The notes under the pieces are model-generated. The model was not told the DNA's origin. It saw nothing but the letters and a program-made list of their open reading frames with translations, and did not search any database. Below, one piece after another: positions 38,132 through 47,202 of a DNA stretch of 64,000 nucleotides. Position numbers and translations under genes: made by a program. Source of the stretch: Cycloclasticus sp. 46_120_T64 (GTDB taxonomy: Bacteria; Pseudomonadota; Gammaproteobacteria; Methylococcales; Cycloclasticaceae); NCBI GenBank assembly GCA_002162695.1, contig MAAM01000011.1, positions 62,001 to 126,000 of the forward strand, written 5' to 3'. Every line of letters begins with the position of its first letter. Within the stretch, counting starts at the first letter, position 1.

Positions 38132-38550
38132 GAACCACCGAGGACACGGAGAACACAGAGTAGTACTGTTTACCTAGACATTTTTCTCGGTGAACTCGGT
38201 GTTCTCGGTGGTGAGTTTTCTTTTGGTTGTTAAGGTCAAAATATTTAGAACCACCGAGGACACTGATAACACAGAGTAGCGCTGTTTACCTAGTCATTTT
38301 TCTCGGCGAACTCTGTGCTTTCGGTGGTAAGTTTTATTTTGTCTTGAGGTAAAAAGATTTTGAACCACCGAGGGCATGGAGAACACAGAATACTGCTGTT
38401 TACGTAGTCGTTTTTCTCGGTGAACTCTGTGTTCTCTGTGGTAAATTTTCTTTTGGGTTAAGGTCATAAAACTTTGAAACACCAAGGGCACGAAGTACAC
38501 AGAGTTTATTACGTTTACGTAGTGATTTTTATCAGTGTCGTCTGTGGTGA
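38132..38550. repeat. Four palindromic repeat units downstream of the GxxExxY gene
   Basis: The units are 38132-38215, 38248-38331, 38362-38444 and 38476-38550, with starts 116, 114 and 114 bases apart. They share the arms and the CTGTTTACCTAGT centre of the upstream pair. Linkers resemble TTTTGGGTTAAGGTCA followed by an A/T-rich stretch and TTTGAACC. The last unit is the most decayed, as expected at an array edge. The remaining bases to gltX hold only its promoter region. Confidence 0.92.
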
Positions 38551-38637
38551 TTTGATTGCTTAATACCTCAGGATAATAAACGACCATCTTGAGTTTTTGT
38601 TAGAATATCGAATTCCCTATAAACGCGGTACACATTA

Positions 38638-40047
38638 ATGACAGTTCGAACTCGTTTTGCTCCCAGCCCAACCGGATATTTACACGTAGGCGGCGCACGA
38701 ACAGCCTTGTTTTCTTGGTTATATGCGCAAAAAACCAATGGTCAGTTTGTTTTACGCATCGAAGATACCGATCGTGAGCGTTCAACAGAAGAATCTGTGC
38801 AAGCTATTTTTGATGGCATGCAATGGTTAGGTTTGGCGCATGATGAAGGGCCATTTTTTCAAACGGATCGTTTTCCGCGTTATTTAGAAATTATTCAGCA
38901 GTTGCTTGAGCAAGGCGATGCCTACCATTGTTATTGTTCCGCTGAGGAAGTTGAGGCGATGCGTGAGGAGCAGCGTGCGAATAAACAAAAACCGCGTTAT
39001 AACGGGCGTTGCCGCCACCGTAGCGATGCGGTAGAAGGCGTACAGCCGGTGGTGCGTTTTAAAAATCCAGAGCAGGGTGAGGTGGTGTTTGATGACTTAG
39101 TTCGTGGAACCATTAGCATCAGCAATACCGAACTAGACGATTTAATTATTGCCCGCTCAGACGGCACACCGACCTACAACCTAACCGTGGTGGTGGATGA
39201 TTTGGATATGAATATGACCCATATCATTCGTGGTGACGACCATATCAATAATACCCCGCGTCAAATCAACATCATGAACGCACTGGGTGCAAAGGCACCC
39301 TTGTTTGCCCATGTGCCGATGATTCTAGGTGACGATGGCGCGCGTTTGTCTAAACGACATGGCGCGGTGAGCGTGATGCAGTACCGTGATGAAGGTTTCC
39401 TACCCGAGGCCTTACTCAACTACTTGGTTCGTTTAGGCTGGTCGCATGGTGATCAAGAGTTATTTAGTCGCGAACAAATGATTGAGTTGTTCGATATTAA
39501 AGACGTGAACAAAACCGCATCGGCGTTTAATACCGATAAGCTGTTGTGGATTAACCAGCAATATATCATGAGCGCCGAGCCAGAGCGCCTAGTGGCTCCT
39601 TTAGCCGAACAACTTAAAACTTTAGCTTGCGATGTGGAGAATGGCCCAGATTTGCTAGAAATTGTGAAAACCCAGCAAGAACGGGCTAAAACCTTAAAGG
39701 AAATGGCCGAAAAGAGTCTGATGTTCTATCAGCATTACGACGAATTTGATGAGAAGGCAGCAAAAAAGAACTTCAAAGCGGCGGCCTTAGAACCCTTAGA
39801 AATGATGTTAGCTAAATTTGAACAGCTGGCCGATTGGCATAAAGAATCGTTACATGAGGTGATTTTAGCAACCGCCGAAGCCTTGGATTTAAAATTAGGG
39901 AAGGTGGCGCAACCATTGCGTGTGGCCTTATCAGGTACTTCGGTGTCACCGGCGTTAGACGCCACCTTGTTTTTATTGGGCAAGGAAACTAGCTTAAAAA
40001 ACATCCATAAGGCGATTGATTTTATAAAAGCTAAAATAGTTGCGTAA
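38638..40047 (+). CDS. gltX: Glutamyl-tRNA synthetase
   Basis: This 469-residue class I synthetase charges tRNA-Glu. It has the HIGH-type motif in [14 protein letters not shown], the KMSKS-type motif RLSKRHG near 236, and a zinc-binding pattern [10 protein letters not shown] followed by YNGRCRH. The length matches the bacterial enzyme. tRNA-Ala and tRNA-Glu lie just downstream, an arrangement seen in many pseudomonads. Confidence 0.97.
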   Translation: MTVRTRFAPSPTGYLHVGGARTALFSWLYAQKTNGQFVLRIEDTDRERSTEESVQAIFDGMQWLGLAHDEGPFFQTDRFPRYLEIIQQLLEQGDAYHCYCSAEEVEAMREEQRANKQKPRYNGRCRHRSDAVEGVQPVVRFKNPEQGEVVFDDLVRGTISISNTELDDLIIARSDGTPTYNLTVVVDDLDMNMTHIIRGDDHINNTPRQINIMNALGAKAPLFAHVPMILGDDGARLSKRHGAVSVMQYRDEGFLPEALLNYLVRLGWSHGDQELFSREQMIELFDIKDVNKTASAFNTDKLLWINQQYIMSAEPERLVAPLAEQLKTLACDVENGPDLLEIVKTQQERAKTLKEMAEKSLMFYQHYDEFDEKAAKKNFKAAALEPLEMMLAKFEQLADWHKESLHEVILATAEALDLKLGKVAQPLRVALSGTSVSPALDATLFLLGKETSLKNIHKAIDFIKAKIVA

Positions 40048-40098
40048 CAGGGCTAGACAAAACAGCAAAGCTTCCGTAGAATTCGCCACCTGCTCAGA

Positions 40099-40174
40099 GG
40101 GGCCATAGCTCAGCTGGGAGAGCGCAACACTGGCAGTGTTGAGGTCAGCGGTTCGATCCCGCTTGGCTCCACCA
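40099..40174 (+). tRNA. tRNA-Ala (anticodon GGC)
   Basis: The acceptor arms GGGGCCA and TGGCTCC pair with one G-U and CCA is not separated. The stem CAACA/TGTTG encloses CTGGCAG, giving anticodon GGC. Confidence 0.97.
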
Positions 40175-40226
40175 ATTTTATTGGTACCCGTGGTAAGACG
40201 ACCACTTGAGCAAGATGTAGAATATA

Positions 40227-40302
40227 GTCCCCATCGTCTAGAGGCCTAGGACACCGCCCTTTCACGGCGGTAACAGGGGTTCGAACCCCCTTGGGGACGC
40301 CA
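40227..40302 (+). tRNA. tRNA-Glu (anticodon UUC)
   Basis: The acceptor arms GTCCCCA and TGGGGAC pair and CCA follows the discriminator. The stem CCGCC/GGCGG encloses CTTTCAC, giving anticodon UUC. It lies next to gltX, which charges it. Confidence 0.97.
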
Positions 40303-40305
40303 TAC

Positions 40306-40343
40306 AAAAAAAACCACTTACGTTTTGTAAGTGGTTTTTTTTT
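40306..40343 (+). terminator. Terminator of the tRNA-Ala/tRNA-Glu unit
   Basis: The arms AAACCACTTAC and GTAAGTGGTTT enclose GTTTT and a run of ten T follows, with matching A before the stem. Confidence 0.93.
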
Positions 40344-40544
40344 GCCCCGCGAAGGTGCGACCGTTTTTTGTTAGAGTCATTGCTTTACATGTTGCCGATG
40401 ATGAGAGCTCCACAAGGCTGATATTTTTTTAAGCTAGCAGTGTGCTTATGTCATGATAATAAATCTATAGAATATAGATGGCGCTTAAGCCTTTGCTCGA
40501 TAATGTTGAGCGAGGTTTCTAATTCACCACAGGGAGACGTGTTA

Positions 40545-41813
40545 ATGAGGTTTAAAATTGCGGTCATTGGTTTAGGTTATGTGGGTTTGCCCTTGGCCGT
40601 TGAGTTTGGCAAGCAATACCAAACAGTGGGTTTTGACACCAATACATCGCGCATCAAGGAGCTTAATAATGGCCACGATGCGACCTTAGAGATAACAGTC
40701 GATGAGTTGAATTCGGCAAAGTTGCTAAGTTGTAGCTCAGACCCCGCGCTATTACTTGATGCCAATGTTTATATTGTTACCGTACCGACACCGATTGACG
40801 CCAATAAAAGCCCCGACCTGACACCGGTTAAATCAGCATCTCAATTGATTGCTGAGTATTTACAGCAAGGTGATATCGTCATTTATGAGTCAACCGTATA
40901 CCCAGGCGCAACGGAAGAAATTTGCGTGCCGATCCTTGAGGAAGTGTCCGGACTTAGCTTTAACGAAGACTTTTATTGTGGTTATAGCCCAGAGCGTATT
41001 AATCCAGGGGATAAAGAACGCCGGTTAACGACCATACTGAAAATCACATCGGGCTCCACCCCAAGCGTTGCAAACGTGGTCGATGAGCTGTATCAGTCTA
41101 TTATCACTGCCGGTACTTATAAAACGAGTAGCATTAAAGTGGCGGAGGCTGCCAAGGTGATTGAAAACACGCAGCGTGATATTAACATCGCGCTGGTTAA
41201 TGAGTTGTCGCTCATTTTTAACCGAGTGGGTATTGATACGGAAGAAGTTCTTGAGGCGGCGGGTACTAAATGGAACTTCTTACCCTTTCGTCCCGGTTTG
41301 GTGGGTGGGCACTGCATCGGCGTTGATCCTTATTACCTTGTTCATAAGGCCGAAACCTTAGGCTACCATCCACAACTTATTGCGGCCGGCCGCAGAGTTA
41401 ACGACAATATGGGGCATTTTGTTGTGAGCGAAGTTGTTAAATTAATGGCGAGCAAGCATATCAATATCGTGGGGGCGAGGGTACTCATACTCGGTCTAGC
41501 GTTTAAAGAAAATTGTCCTGATTTGAGAAATACTCGAGTTGTAGAAATGGTGAAAGAGCTGAGCGGTACCTACAATGCGCGAGTGGATGTTTACGACCCT
41601 TGGATTGATAAAGAAGAGGCCTTAAGTGTTTGTAACTTGGATCTCGTTGAGCAGCCTCAGCCGAGTGGGTATGACGCGATCATTATCGCGGTGGCGCATC
41701 ATCAGTTTAAGGCGATGGGCCTAGCTGGCGTTAGGGCGTTGGGTAAACGAAACCATGTCTTATATGACATTAAATACCTTTTTTCTGCAAGCGAAGTGGA
41801 TGGGCGTTTGTAA
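40545..41813 (+). CDS. Nucleotide sugar dehydrogenase (UDP-N-acetylhexosamine type, TviB/WbpO-like)
   Basis: This 422-residue enzyme oxidises a UDP-hexose or UDP-HexNAc to the uronic acid for surface polysaccharide. The NAD site is [10 protein letters not shown] near residue 8, the catalytic cysteine is C257 in [12 protein letters not shown], and the C-terminal domain contains [17 protein letters not shown] choose the ATG at 40545, preceded by GGGAG, because the Rossmann strand begins five residues later. An in-frame start at 40440 would add 35 residues with no match to the family. Confidence 0.93.
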   Translation: MRFKIAVIGLGYVGLPLAVEFGKQYQTVGFDTNTSRIKELNNGHDATLEITVDELNSAKLLSCSSDPALLLDANVYIVTVPTPIDANKSPDLTPVKSASQLIAEYLQQGDIVIYESTVYPGATEEICVPILEEVSGLSFNEDFYCGYSPERINPGDKERRLTTILKITSGSTPSVANVVDELYQSIITAGTYKTSSIKVAEAAKVIENTQRDINIALVNELSLIFNRVGIDTEEVLEAAGTKWNFLPFRPGLVGGHCIGVDPYYLVHKAETLGYHPQLIAAGRRVNDNMGHFVVSEVVKLMASKHINIVGARVLILGLAFKENCPDLRNTRVVEMVKELSGTYNARVDVYDPWIDKEEALSVCNLDLVEQPQPSGYDAIIIAVAHHQFKAMGLAGVRALGKRNHVLYDIKYLFSASEVDGRL

Positions 41814-42447
41814 CATCAGGGAGGGGTAATCAGCTTGATTTACCATATGAGCTACTCCGTAACCGGAGTAGCTAAAACCTCACTATATTATCAGTGTCAC
41901 TGGGCGAAAAAGAAGAAGGTAGGTTTAAGGGCGGTAAATAACTACCTTTGTAAACCGCCGCGTAACGATATTATTATATAATAGCTGCTAGTTATTCCCA
42001 TATGCCGGGTGAAACGAAATAATGCATTGATAGCAGCGGCAGGAATAAGCTGAAGCAGCAGCTGATAATTGCTCGTTCCTCGAAAGTTTTTAAGCACTGA
42101 GGAGTGTTAGGCCCATAGTACGGGCGCTGATCACGCAGTTTTGCTTGCGGTGGGCATGGAGGCATACGGTAATGGATATTTACCGCATTAGTTATTTGGA
42201 TAATAAGGACGATTGGTTAACCCCATTTTTATCGAAACAAACATACCTTAGCTAAGCGCTTAGTGCTACGAGATTTTTATCAGAGCCATGCCTTGAATTT
42301 AATGGCTAGGCTGAGGACTTATAGGATATTTGTTTTGGCTTTGCTGATAAAACAAGCTTTTAGCGGGGTAAAAATTACAGGACTGTAATAACCTAATTAT
42401 GTGCGGCTGGCGCATTTTATATTAACGAGTAGTAAAGGAAAGGAAGC
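41814..42447 (+). promoter_or_regulatory. 634-base non-coding leader before the sugar transferase gene
   Basis: No plausible ORF lies here. A perfect hairpin at 41850-41873 (AGCTACTCCG, loop TAAC, CGGAGTAGCT) probably ends the dehydrogenase transcript, though it has no U-run. Weaker inverted repeats are at 41929-41958 (GGCGGT/ACCGCC) and near 42165-42188 (CGGTAA/TTTACCG). I see neither a convincing JUMPstart/ops element nor a c-di-GMP riboswitch consensus. The rest may hold a promoter, a long untranslated leader or a small RNA. Confidence 0.5.
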
Positions 42448-43854
42448 ATGACGGGGCAGGGCAAAATTAGGCGATATGACTCCAAGATAAACGCCATTTC
42501 ACGATTAATTGATAGCGCAATAATATTTTTGACCTTTGTATCGGTGCTCGCATTTAGTGATGCGGATTGGGCTGGGGCTTATTTACCGATCGTTTTCAGT
42601 GCGGTTATATTATTTAGTTTTTTTGCAGAATCGCAGGATGCTTATCGTTCGTGGCGTGGCACGGGTATGCGTGCTGAAGTTGATGCGGTACTGTTCTCCT
42701 GGGTGGTGTCGGTTCTTTTGTTGGTCGTTGTGGATTTGTTGGTATTTAAGCTCCATGTTTACGAACAGTTTTTCATGCAAGCTTGGTTGTTAATCGTGCC
42801 TATTGAATTAATTTGTTGGCATGCGCTGGTGCGCAGCATATTGCGATACTTTCGATCTAAGGGTTATAACACGCGTCAAGTCGCTATCGTCGGTGCGACT
42901 CCGTTGGGTGATCGTTTAAGGCTGATGTTTCAACGTATGGACTGGATGGGTTTGAAGTTCATCGGTTATTATGACGATAGGGTGAGGGTGTCTGGTGATC
43001 GGCGTTTAGCTGATGATGCGATTGTTATTGGGAATATTGCTCAGTTAGTCGATGACTGTAAAAGTGGTAAGGTTGATACGGTATATATTACCCTAGCTAT
43101 GTCTGCAGAGCAGCGCATTAAACGGTTGATAGATAAGCTAGCTAATAGCACCGCCTCGGTGTACCTTGTGCCAGATTTGTTCACCTTTAAACTACTAAAT
43201 TCGCGCTGGGTTGATTATCAAGGTATCACCGCCATCAGTATTTATGAAACACCCTTTTCTGGTGTGGATAGTTTGTTAAAGCGTTTGGAGGATATTATAT
43301 TTAGCTCAATCATTCTCAGCATAATTGCGCTACCAATGTTGATCATTGCCGGGGGGATTAAATTAACATCGGCAGGGCCTGTTTTTTTCAAGCAAAAACG
43401 TTACGGTGCTGATGGGCGTGAAATAAAGGTTTGGAAATTTCGCTCAATGACCGTTCAAGACGATGGTGCAGATGTAAAACAAGCAACCAAAGGGGATGCG
43501 CGGATTACACCCTTTGGTGCATTTATACGTAAAACCTCCTTAGATGAATTACCGCAGTTTTTTAATGTGCTAACGGGGCGTATGTCTATTGTCGGTCCTA
43601 GGCCGCACGCGGTTGCTCATAACGAGGAGTATCGAGAGAAAATACTGGGCTATATGCTTCGGCATAAAGTAAAACCTGGTATTACCGGCTTGGCGCAAAT
43701 TAGCGGCTTTCGTGGAGAAACGGATACGCTGGATAAAATGGAAGGGCGAATCAAATATGATCTGAAATATATTCAAACATGGTCGATACGTTTGGATTTG
43801 AAAATTATATTTTTGACGATTTTTAAAGGTTTTGTGGATAAAAACGCCTACTAA
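42448..43854 (+). CDS. Undecaprenyl-phosphate sugar-1-phosphate transferase (WcaJ/WbaP-like)
   Basis: This 468-residue membrane enzyme starts polysaccharide repeat assembly by moving a sugar phosphate to undecaprenyl phosphate. It has four N-terminal helices, a nucleotide-binding-like middle domain (RQVAIVGATPLGDRL), one further helix near 285 and the C-terminal bacterial sugar transferase domain with KFRSMTVQDDGADVKQATK, RKTSLDELPQFFNVLTG and GPRPHA. AAGGAAAGGAAGC precedes the ATG. Other polysaccharide genes are absent apart from the nearby dehydrogenase. Confidence 0.95.
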   Translation: MTGQGKIRRYDSKINAISRLIDSAIIFLTFVSVLAFSDADWAGAYLPIVFSAVILFSFFAESQDAYRSWRGTGMRAEVDAVLFSWVVSVLLLVVVDLLVFKLHVYEQFFMQAWLLIVPIELICWHALVRSILRYFRSKGYNTRQVAIVGATPLGDRLRLMFQRMDWMGLKFIGYYDDRVRVSGDRRLADDAIVIGNIAQLVDDCKSGKVDTVYITLAMSAEQRIKRLIDKLANSTASVYLVPDLFTFKLLNSRWVDYQGITAISIYETPFSGVDSLLKRLEDIIFSSIILSIIALPMLIIAGGIKLTSAGPVFFKQKRYGADGREIKVWKFRSMTVQDDGADVKQATKGDARITPFGAFIRKTSLDELPQFFNVLTGRMSIVGPRPHAVAHNEEYREKILGYMLRHKVKPGITGLAQISGFRGETDTLDKMEGRIKYDLKYIQTWSIRLDLKIIFLTIFKGFVDKNAY

Positions 43855-43937
43855 CTAAGGCTTAAAATCGTATGGTCACAGATAAAATATGCCCCTTAAC
43901 TGGGATGTTAAATTTACAGAGAATTTTGGTGCTGGTG

Positions 43938-44441
43938 ATGCGGTTGATTTATAAAAGAATATGTTATGCCTTGTTATTACTTCTTGTCTTGGCTTGTTCT
44001 GATGAGCAGCAGGCAGAGCCCGTGAAAACAACCACTCCGCCGCTGACAGAAAAGCGGGTGCTCGATGTGTTTAAAAGCCCCACTTGTGATTGCTGTGGGA
44101 AGTGGATTAGCCATATTGAAGATCATGGGGTTGGCGCGACAATACATCACCCTGACAACTTGAACCTTGTTAAGCAAAAGCTGGGGATTGCGCCGGTGTT
44201 TCAGTCTTGCCATACCGCTGTTTCAAAGGATGGGTATGTGTTTGAAGGGCATATTCCCGCCGCTATTATGCAGCGATTTTTATCTGAAAACCCCAAAGGC
44301 GCGCTAGGTTTAGCGGTGCCGGGAATGCCGGCTGGTAGCCCCGGGATGGAAATGGCTGATAGGCGCGATAGTTATGATATTTTGTTATTGATGAAAGATG
44401 GTACGGCTAGCGTTTACCAACATATTGCAGGGAACCCTTAA
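43938..44441 (+). CDS. DUF411 metal-related lipoprotein
   Basis: This 167-residue lipoprotein has a signal ending in LVLAC with lipid site C20, then a DUF411 domain with the cysteine cluster C50-x-C52-C53 and a later FQSCHTAVS. DUF411 proteins are linked to copper or other metal handling, and these cysteines are the likely ligands. An in-frame ATG at 43872 would add 22 residues before the signal. I prefer 43938 because it gives a normal lipoprotein signal. Neighbouring genes give no pathway clue. Confidence 0.85.
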   Translation: MRLIYKRICYALLLLLVLACSDEQQAEPVKTTTPPLTEKRVLDVFKSPTCDCCGKWISHIEDHGVGATIHHPDNLNLVKQKLGIAPVFQSCHTAVSKDGYVFEGHIPAAIMQRFLSENPKGALGLAVPGMPAGSPGMEMADRRDSYDILLLMKDGTASVYQHIAGNP

Positions 44442-44547
44442 GCGCCATCAATTGGTGGCTTTAATGAATTCGATCTAGGCGATGCTGTAGTATAGGTAGC
44501 ATACCTTTATAAGCGGCCATGAGCCTGCGCCAGATATAAAAATATTC

Positions 44548-45852
44548 ATGTTAAATATACGCAATAAAGTGGCAGGCAGTTTACTGTTTGCCAGTATCGT
44601 TCTGACCATTATTCTTGGCTTTGATGCCTATTTTCCACGCTGGATACCCGGTGTTTTGGCTTGGTTGTCGGCTTTGCTGTTAATTAATGAGGCAAGCCCT
44701 GAGCAGAAAAAAATATCGCTAATTTTGATGTTAATCGGTGCGTTGGGTTGGTTGGTTGCGTGGCTGGATGGCCTGGCGGTGGATTGGCTGAAAATTGCCT
44801 CGATGAACCAAAGCTTGATTACCTTATTGGTGGGGGTGCACTTTCTTCGCCTAGTGGCGGTGCCGGATGGTCATCAAAACGAACAATTGCCTCGTGGTAA
44901 GGCGGCCTTTTTATCGACGTTTTTAGGCACCCATATTCTCAGCTCGGTGGTTAATATGTCGTCGGTGATTTTTGTCGGTGATCGTATTGCTAATAACGGT
45001 AGGGTGAGTCAGCACCAGGCCGCTTTATTGGTCCGTGCGTTGGCATCGGCGGTGTTTTGGTCACCGTTTTTTGCTGGTTTTGGTGCGGCGATGGTGTTCG
45101 CGGAAAACAGTTCGTTATGGGTGTTGATGGCTTGCGGTATGCTGACGGCATTATTTTCAATGGCTTTTAGTTATGCTGAATTGAATAAGGAAACGGCTAA
45201 GGTGGTCGATGATTTCACCGGTTTTCCGATGCACTTTGATGCCTTTAGAATACCGCTGTTATTAGCGGGCTGTGTCTTACTGGGGCATTATTTATTTCCT
45301 GAATTTAAGGTGATTGTGTTGATCCCTTTACTGGCTTGCCTAATAAGCCTGTTGGTTTTGAGTCACCGCCGAGGCGTGAGGCCAGCGCTAGAGGGTTTTT
45401 CGGCGCATGTGACCACCCAGTTGCCGGGAATGCGCGGTGAGTTGATGTTGTACCTGTGCGCGGGTTTGCTCGGTTCAGGCCTGTCGGTGTTGATTCAAAC
45501 CTTGGATATTAGCCTGCCGATTAGCGAATTAAATGGGCCCAATTCGGTGTTGGTTTTAAGCTGTATGATTTTGGCGTCGCGTATGGGGATTCACCCCGTT
45601 ATCAGTATTGCGGTGGTGGGTGGCTGGTTTGTCTCGTTAGAACCCAACCATACCTTGTTGGCGACGATGTTTTTACTCTCTTGGGGCATCGGTGTGTGTA
45701 TTAACCCGTTTTCTGGGATTAACCTATTGGTGTTTGGCCGCTATCAAGTGAAGGGCCGAGATATTGTGCGTTGGAACACCCCTTATGCGTTGAAAATGTT
45801 TGTCGTGGCGGCGATCATCCTATTGCTGCAAGCGCATTGGCTGGGGCTTTGA
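44548..45852 (+). CDS. Polytopic membrane protein, ion-transporter-superfamily-like
   Basis: This 434-residue protein has about ten to twelve hydrophobic helices and no soluble domain. The pattern of helices with paired re-entrant-like loops (STFLGTHILSSVVNMSSVIF and SWGIGVCINPFSGINLLVF) resembles the ion-transporter superfamily, and some relatives are annotated as tellurium-resistance proteins. That label should not be taken as function. I recognise no specific substrate. Confidence 0.75.
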   Translation: MLNIRNKVAGSLLFASIVLTIILGFDAYFPRWIPGVLAWLSALLLINEASPEQKKISLILMLIGALGWLVAWLDGLAVDWLKIASMNQSLITLLVGVHFLRLVAVPDGHQNEQLPRGKAAFLSTFLGTHILSSVVNMSSVIFVGDRIANNGRVSQHQAALLVRALASAVFWSPFFAGFGAAMVFAENSSLWVLMACGMLTALFSMAFSYAELNKETAKVVDDFTGFPMHFDAFRIPLLLAGCVLLGHYLFPEFKVIVLIPLLACLISLLVLSHRRGVRPALEGFSAHVTTQLPGMRGELMLYLCAGLLGSGLSVLIQTLDISLPISELNGPNSVLVLSCMILASRMGIHPVISIAVVGGWFVSLEPNHTLLATMFLLSWGIGVCINPFSGINLLVFGRYQVKGRDIVRWNTPYALKMFVVAAIILLLQAHWLGL

Positions 45853-45948
45853 TTGGACGAATGGTTGAATGAATAAACGCTTAGCCGCCGTGTTATCGTA
45901 CTTGATCGTGTAAGATCGTGTAAAAATCATAATAAATAAGGTAAACAG

Positions 45949-46974
45949 ATGGCAAGGCGTTACGAAAATATTTTACAAACAATTGGCAACACTCCCGTAG
46001 TACGAATTAATAAACTGGCCCCAGTCGGGGTTAATGTATTCGCTAAAATTGAAGCATTTAACCCGATGGGCTCGGTAAAAGACCGGCTGGCTTTGGGTGT
46101 TATTGAAGATGCCGAGCGCCGGGGTGAGTTACAGCCAGGGCAAACCATTGTAGAAGCGACCAGCGGCAATACTGGGATTGGCTTGGCGATGGTCTGCGCA
46201 CAAAAAGGCTACCCTCTGGTGATTACCATGGCTGAAAGTTTTAGTGTGGAACGCAGGAAACTCATTCGCTTTTTAGGCGCTAAGGTTGTGTTAACCCCAG
46301 CGGCGGAAAAAGGCACGGGGATGGTGAAAAAAGCTGAAGAACTGGCAGCAAAACACGGCTGGTGGCAATCGAAACAATTTGAAAACCCAGCGAATGCAGA
46401 GATGCACGTCAAAACTACCGCAGAAGAAATTTTGGCGGATTTTGCCGATATAAACCTCGATTATTGGGTCACCGGTTATGGCACCGGCGGCACCTTAAAT
46501 GGTGTATCCCGTGTGCTGAAAGCGAAAAGCCCGCAAACAAAGATCATCGTGTGTGAGCCAGCGGCTGCACCCTTATTATCGAGTGGTATCAGCCAGCAGC
46601 AAGGTGTTAGCCATCCTAGTTTTACCCCGCACCCGGTACAGGGCTGGACTCCCGATTTCATCCCAAAATTAACCGAGCAGGTGGTGACGGCGGCAAATAT
46701 CGATCAGCTATTGCCGATTGATGGCCCGCTGGCAATTCGTTGTGCACAAGATTTAGCCGCCAAAGAAGGTATCTTTGTTGGGATCTCCGCAGGAGCAACG
46801 CTGGCGGGTGCATTAAAAATAGCTGAAACGGCCGAACCTGGGGCCAATATTCTGTGCATGTTGCCGGATACGGGTGAGCGTTATTTATCAACACCTTTAT
46901 TTGATGATGTATCCATTGAAATGAACGCTGACGAGCTGGCGTTATCTCAATCAACAGCTAGCTTTCAGTTTTAA
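45949..46974 (+). CDS. cysK: Cysteine synthase A (O-acetylserine sulfhydrylase)
   Basis: This 341-residue PLP enzyme makes cysteine from O-acetylserine and sulfide. The PLP lysine is in NPMGSVKDR near residue 45. The substrate loop TSGNTG, the phosphate loop GTGGT and the C-terminal PDTGERYLST are all intact. A direct repeat of GATCGTGTAA precedes it (45904-45923). GGTAAACAG before the ATG is a weak ribosome site. Confidence 0.95.
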   Translation: MARRYENILQTIGNTPVVRINKLAPVGVNVFAKIEAFNPMGSVKDRLALGVIEDAERRGELQPGQTIVEATSGNTGIGLAMVCAQKGYPLVITMAESFSVERRKLIRFLGAKVVLTPAAEKGTGMVKKAEELAAKHGWWQSKQFENPANAEMHVKTTAEEILADFADINLDYWVTGYGTGGTLNGVSRVLKAKSPQTKIIVCEPAAAPLLSSGISQQQGVSHPSFTPHPVQGWTPDFIPKLTEQVVTAANIDQLLPIDGPLAIRCAQDLAAKEGIFVGISAGATLAGALKIAETAEPGANILCMLPDTGERYLSTPLFDDVSIEMNADELALSQSTASFQF

Positions 46975-47012
46975 TATACGCTATTACTAGCGGCTTTGTC
47001 TGCCTCGTATTG

Positions 47013-47041
47013 ACGCCCAGCCAGTTGAACTGGCTGGGCGT
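47013..47041 (+). terminator. Perfect palindrome after cysK
   Basis: Fourteen-base arms ACGCCCAGCCAGTT and AACTGGCTGGGCGT flank a single G. Because it has no U-run, it may be a repeat-derived hairpin that stalls or protects transcripts rather than a true intrinsic terminator. Confidence 0.55.
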
Positions 47042-47202
47042 AGCTGTGTTCCCTTAACTAAGGAACGAACGGTTTCCCCCTCATTATTAAAACGGCTGGT
47101 TTGTTGAGTGGAATCAATAAAAATAGCTAATACTCTTGTATAAACTCAACTCTCGCCTAGACTTGAATTAATAACAGACTTAGGAACTGGATGAGATGAA
47201 TC

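Noticed and set aside
40110-40307. Minus-strand 65-codon ORF across tRNA-Ala and tRNA-Glu
   Set aside because: It is antisense to two tRNA genes and has the well-known spurious peptide pattern (GVRTPVTAVKG, PSGIEPLTS) produced by tRNA complements.
41814-42447. JUMPstart/ops element or c-di-GMP riboswitch before the sugar transferase
   Set aside because: GGCGGTAAATA is only a partial match to ops (GGCGGTAGCG), and no GEMM consensus with its GGGACGCAAAG-like core was seen.
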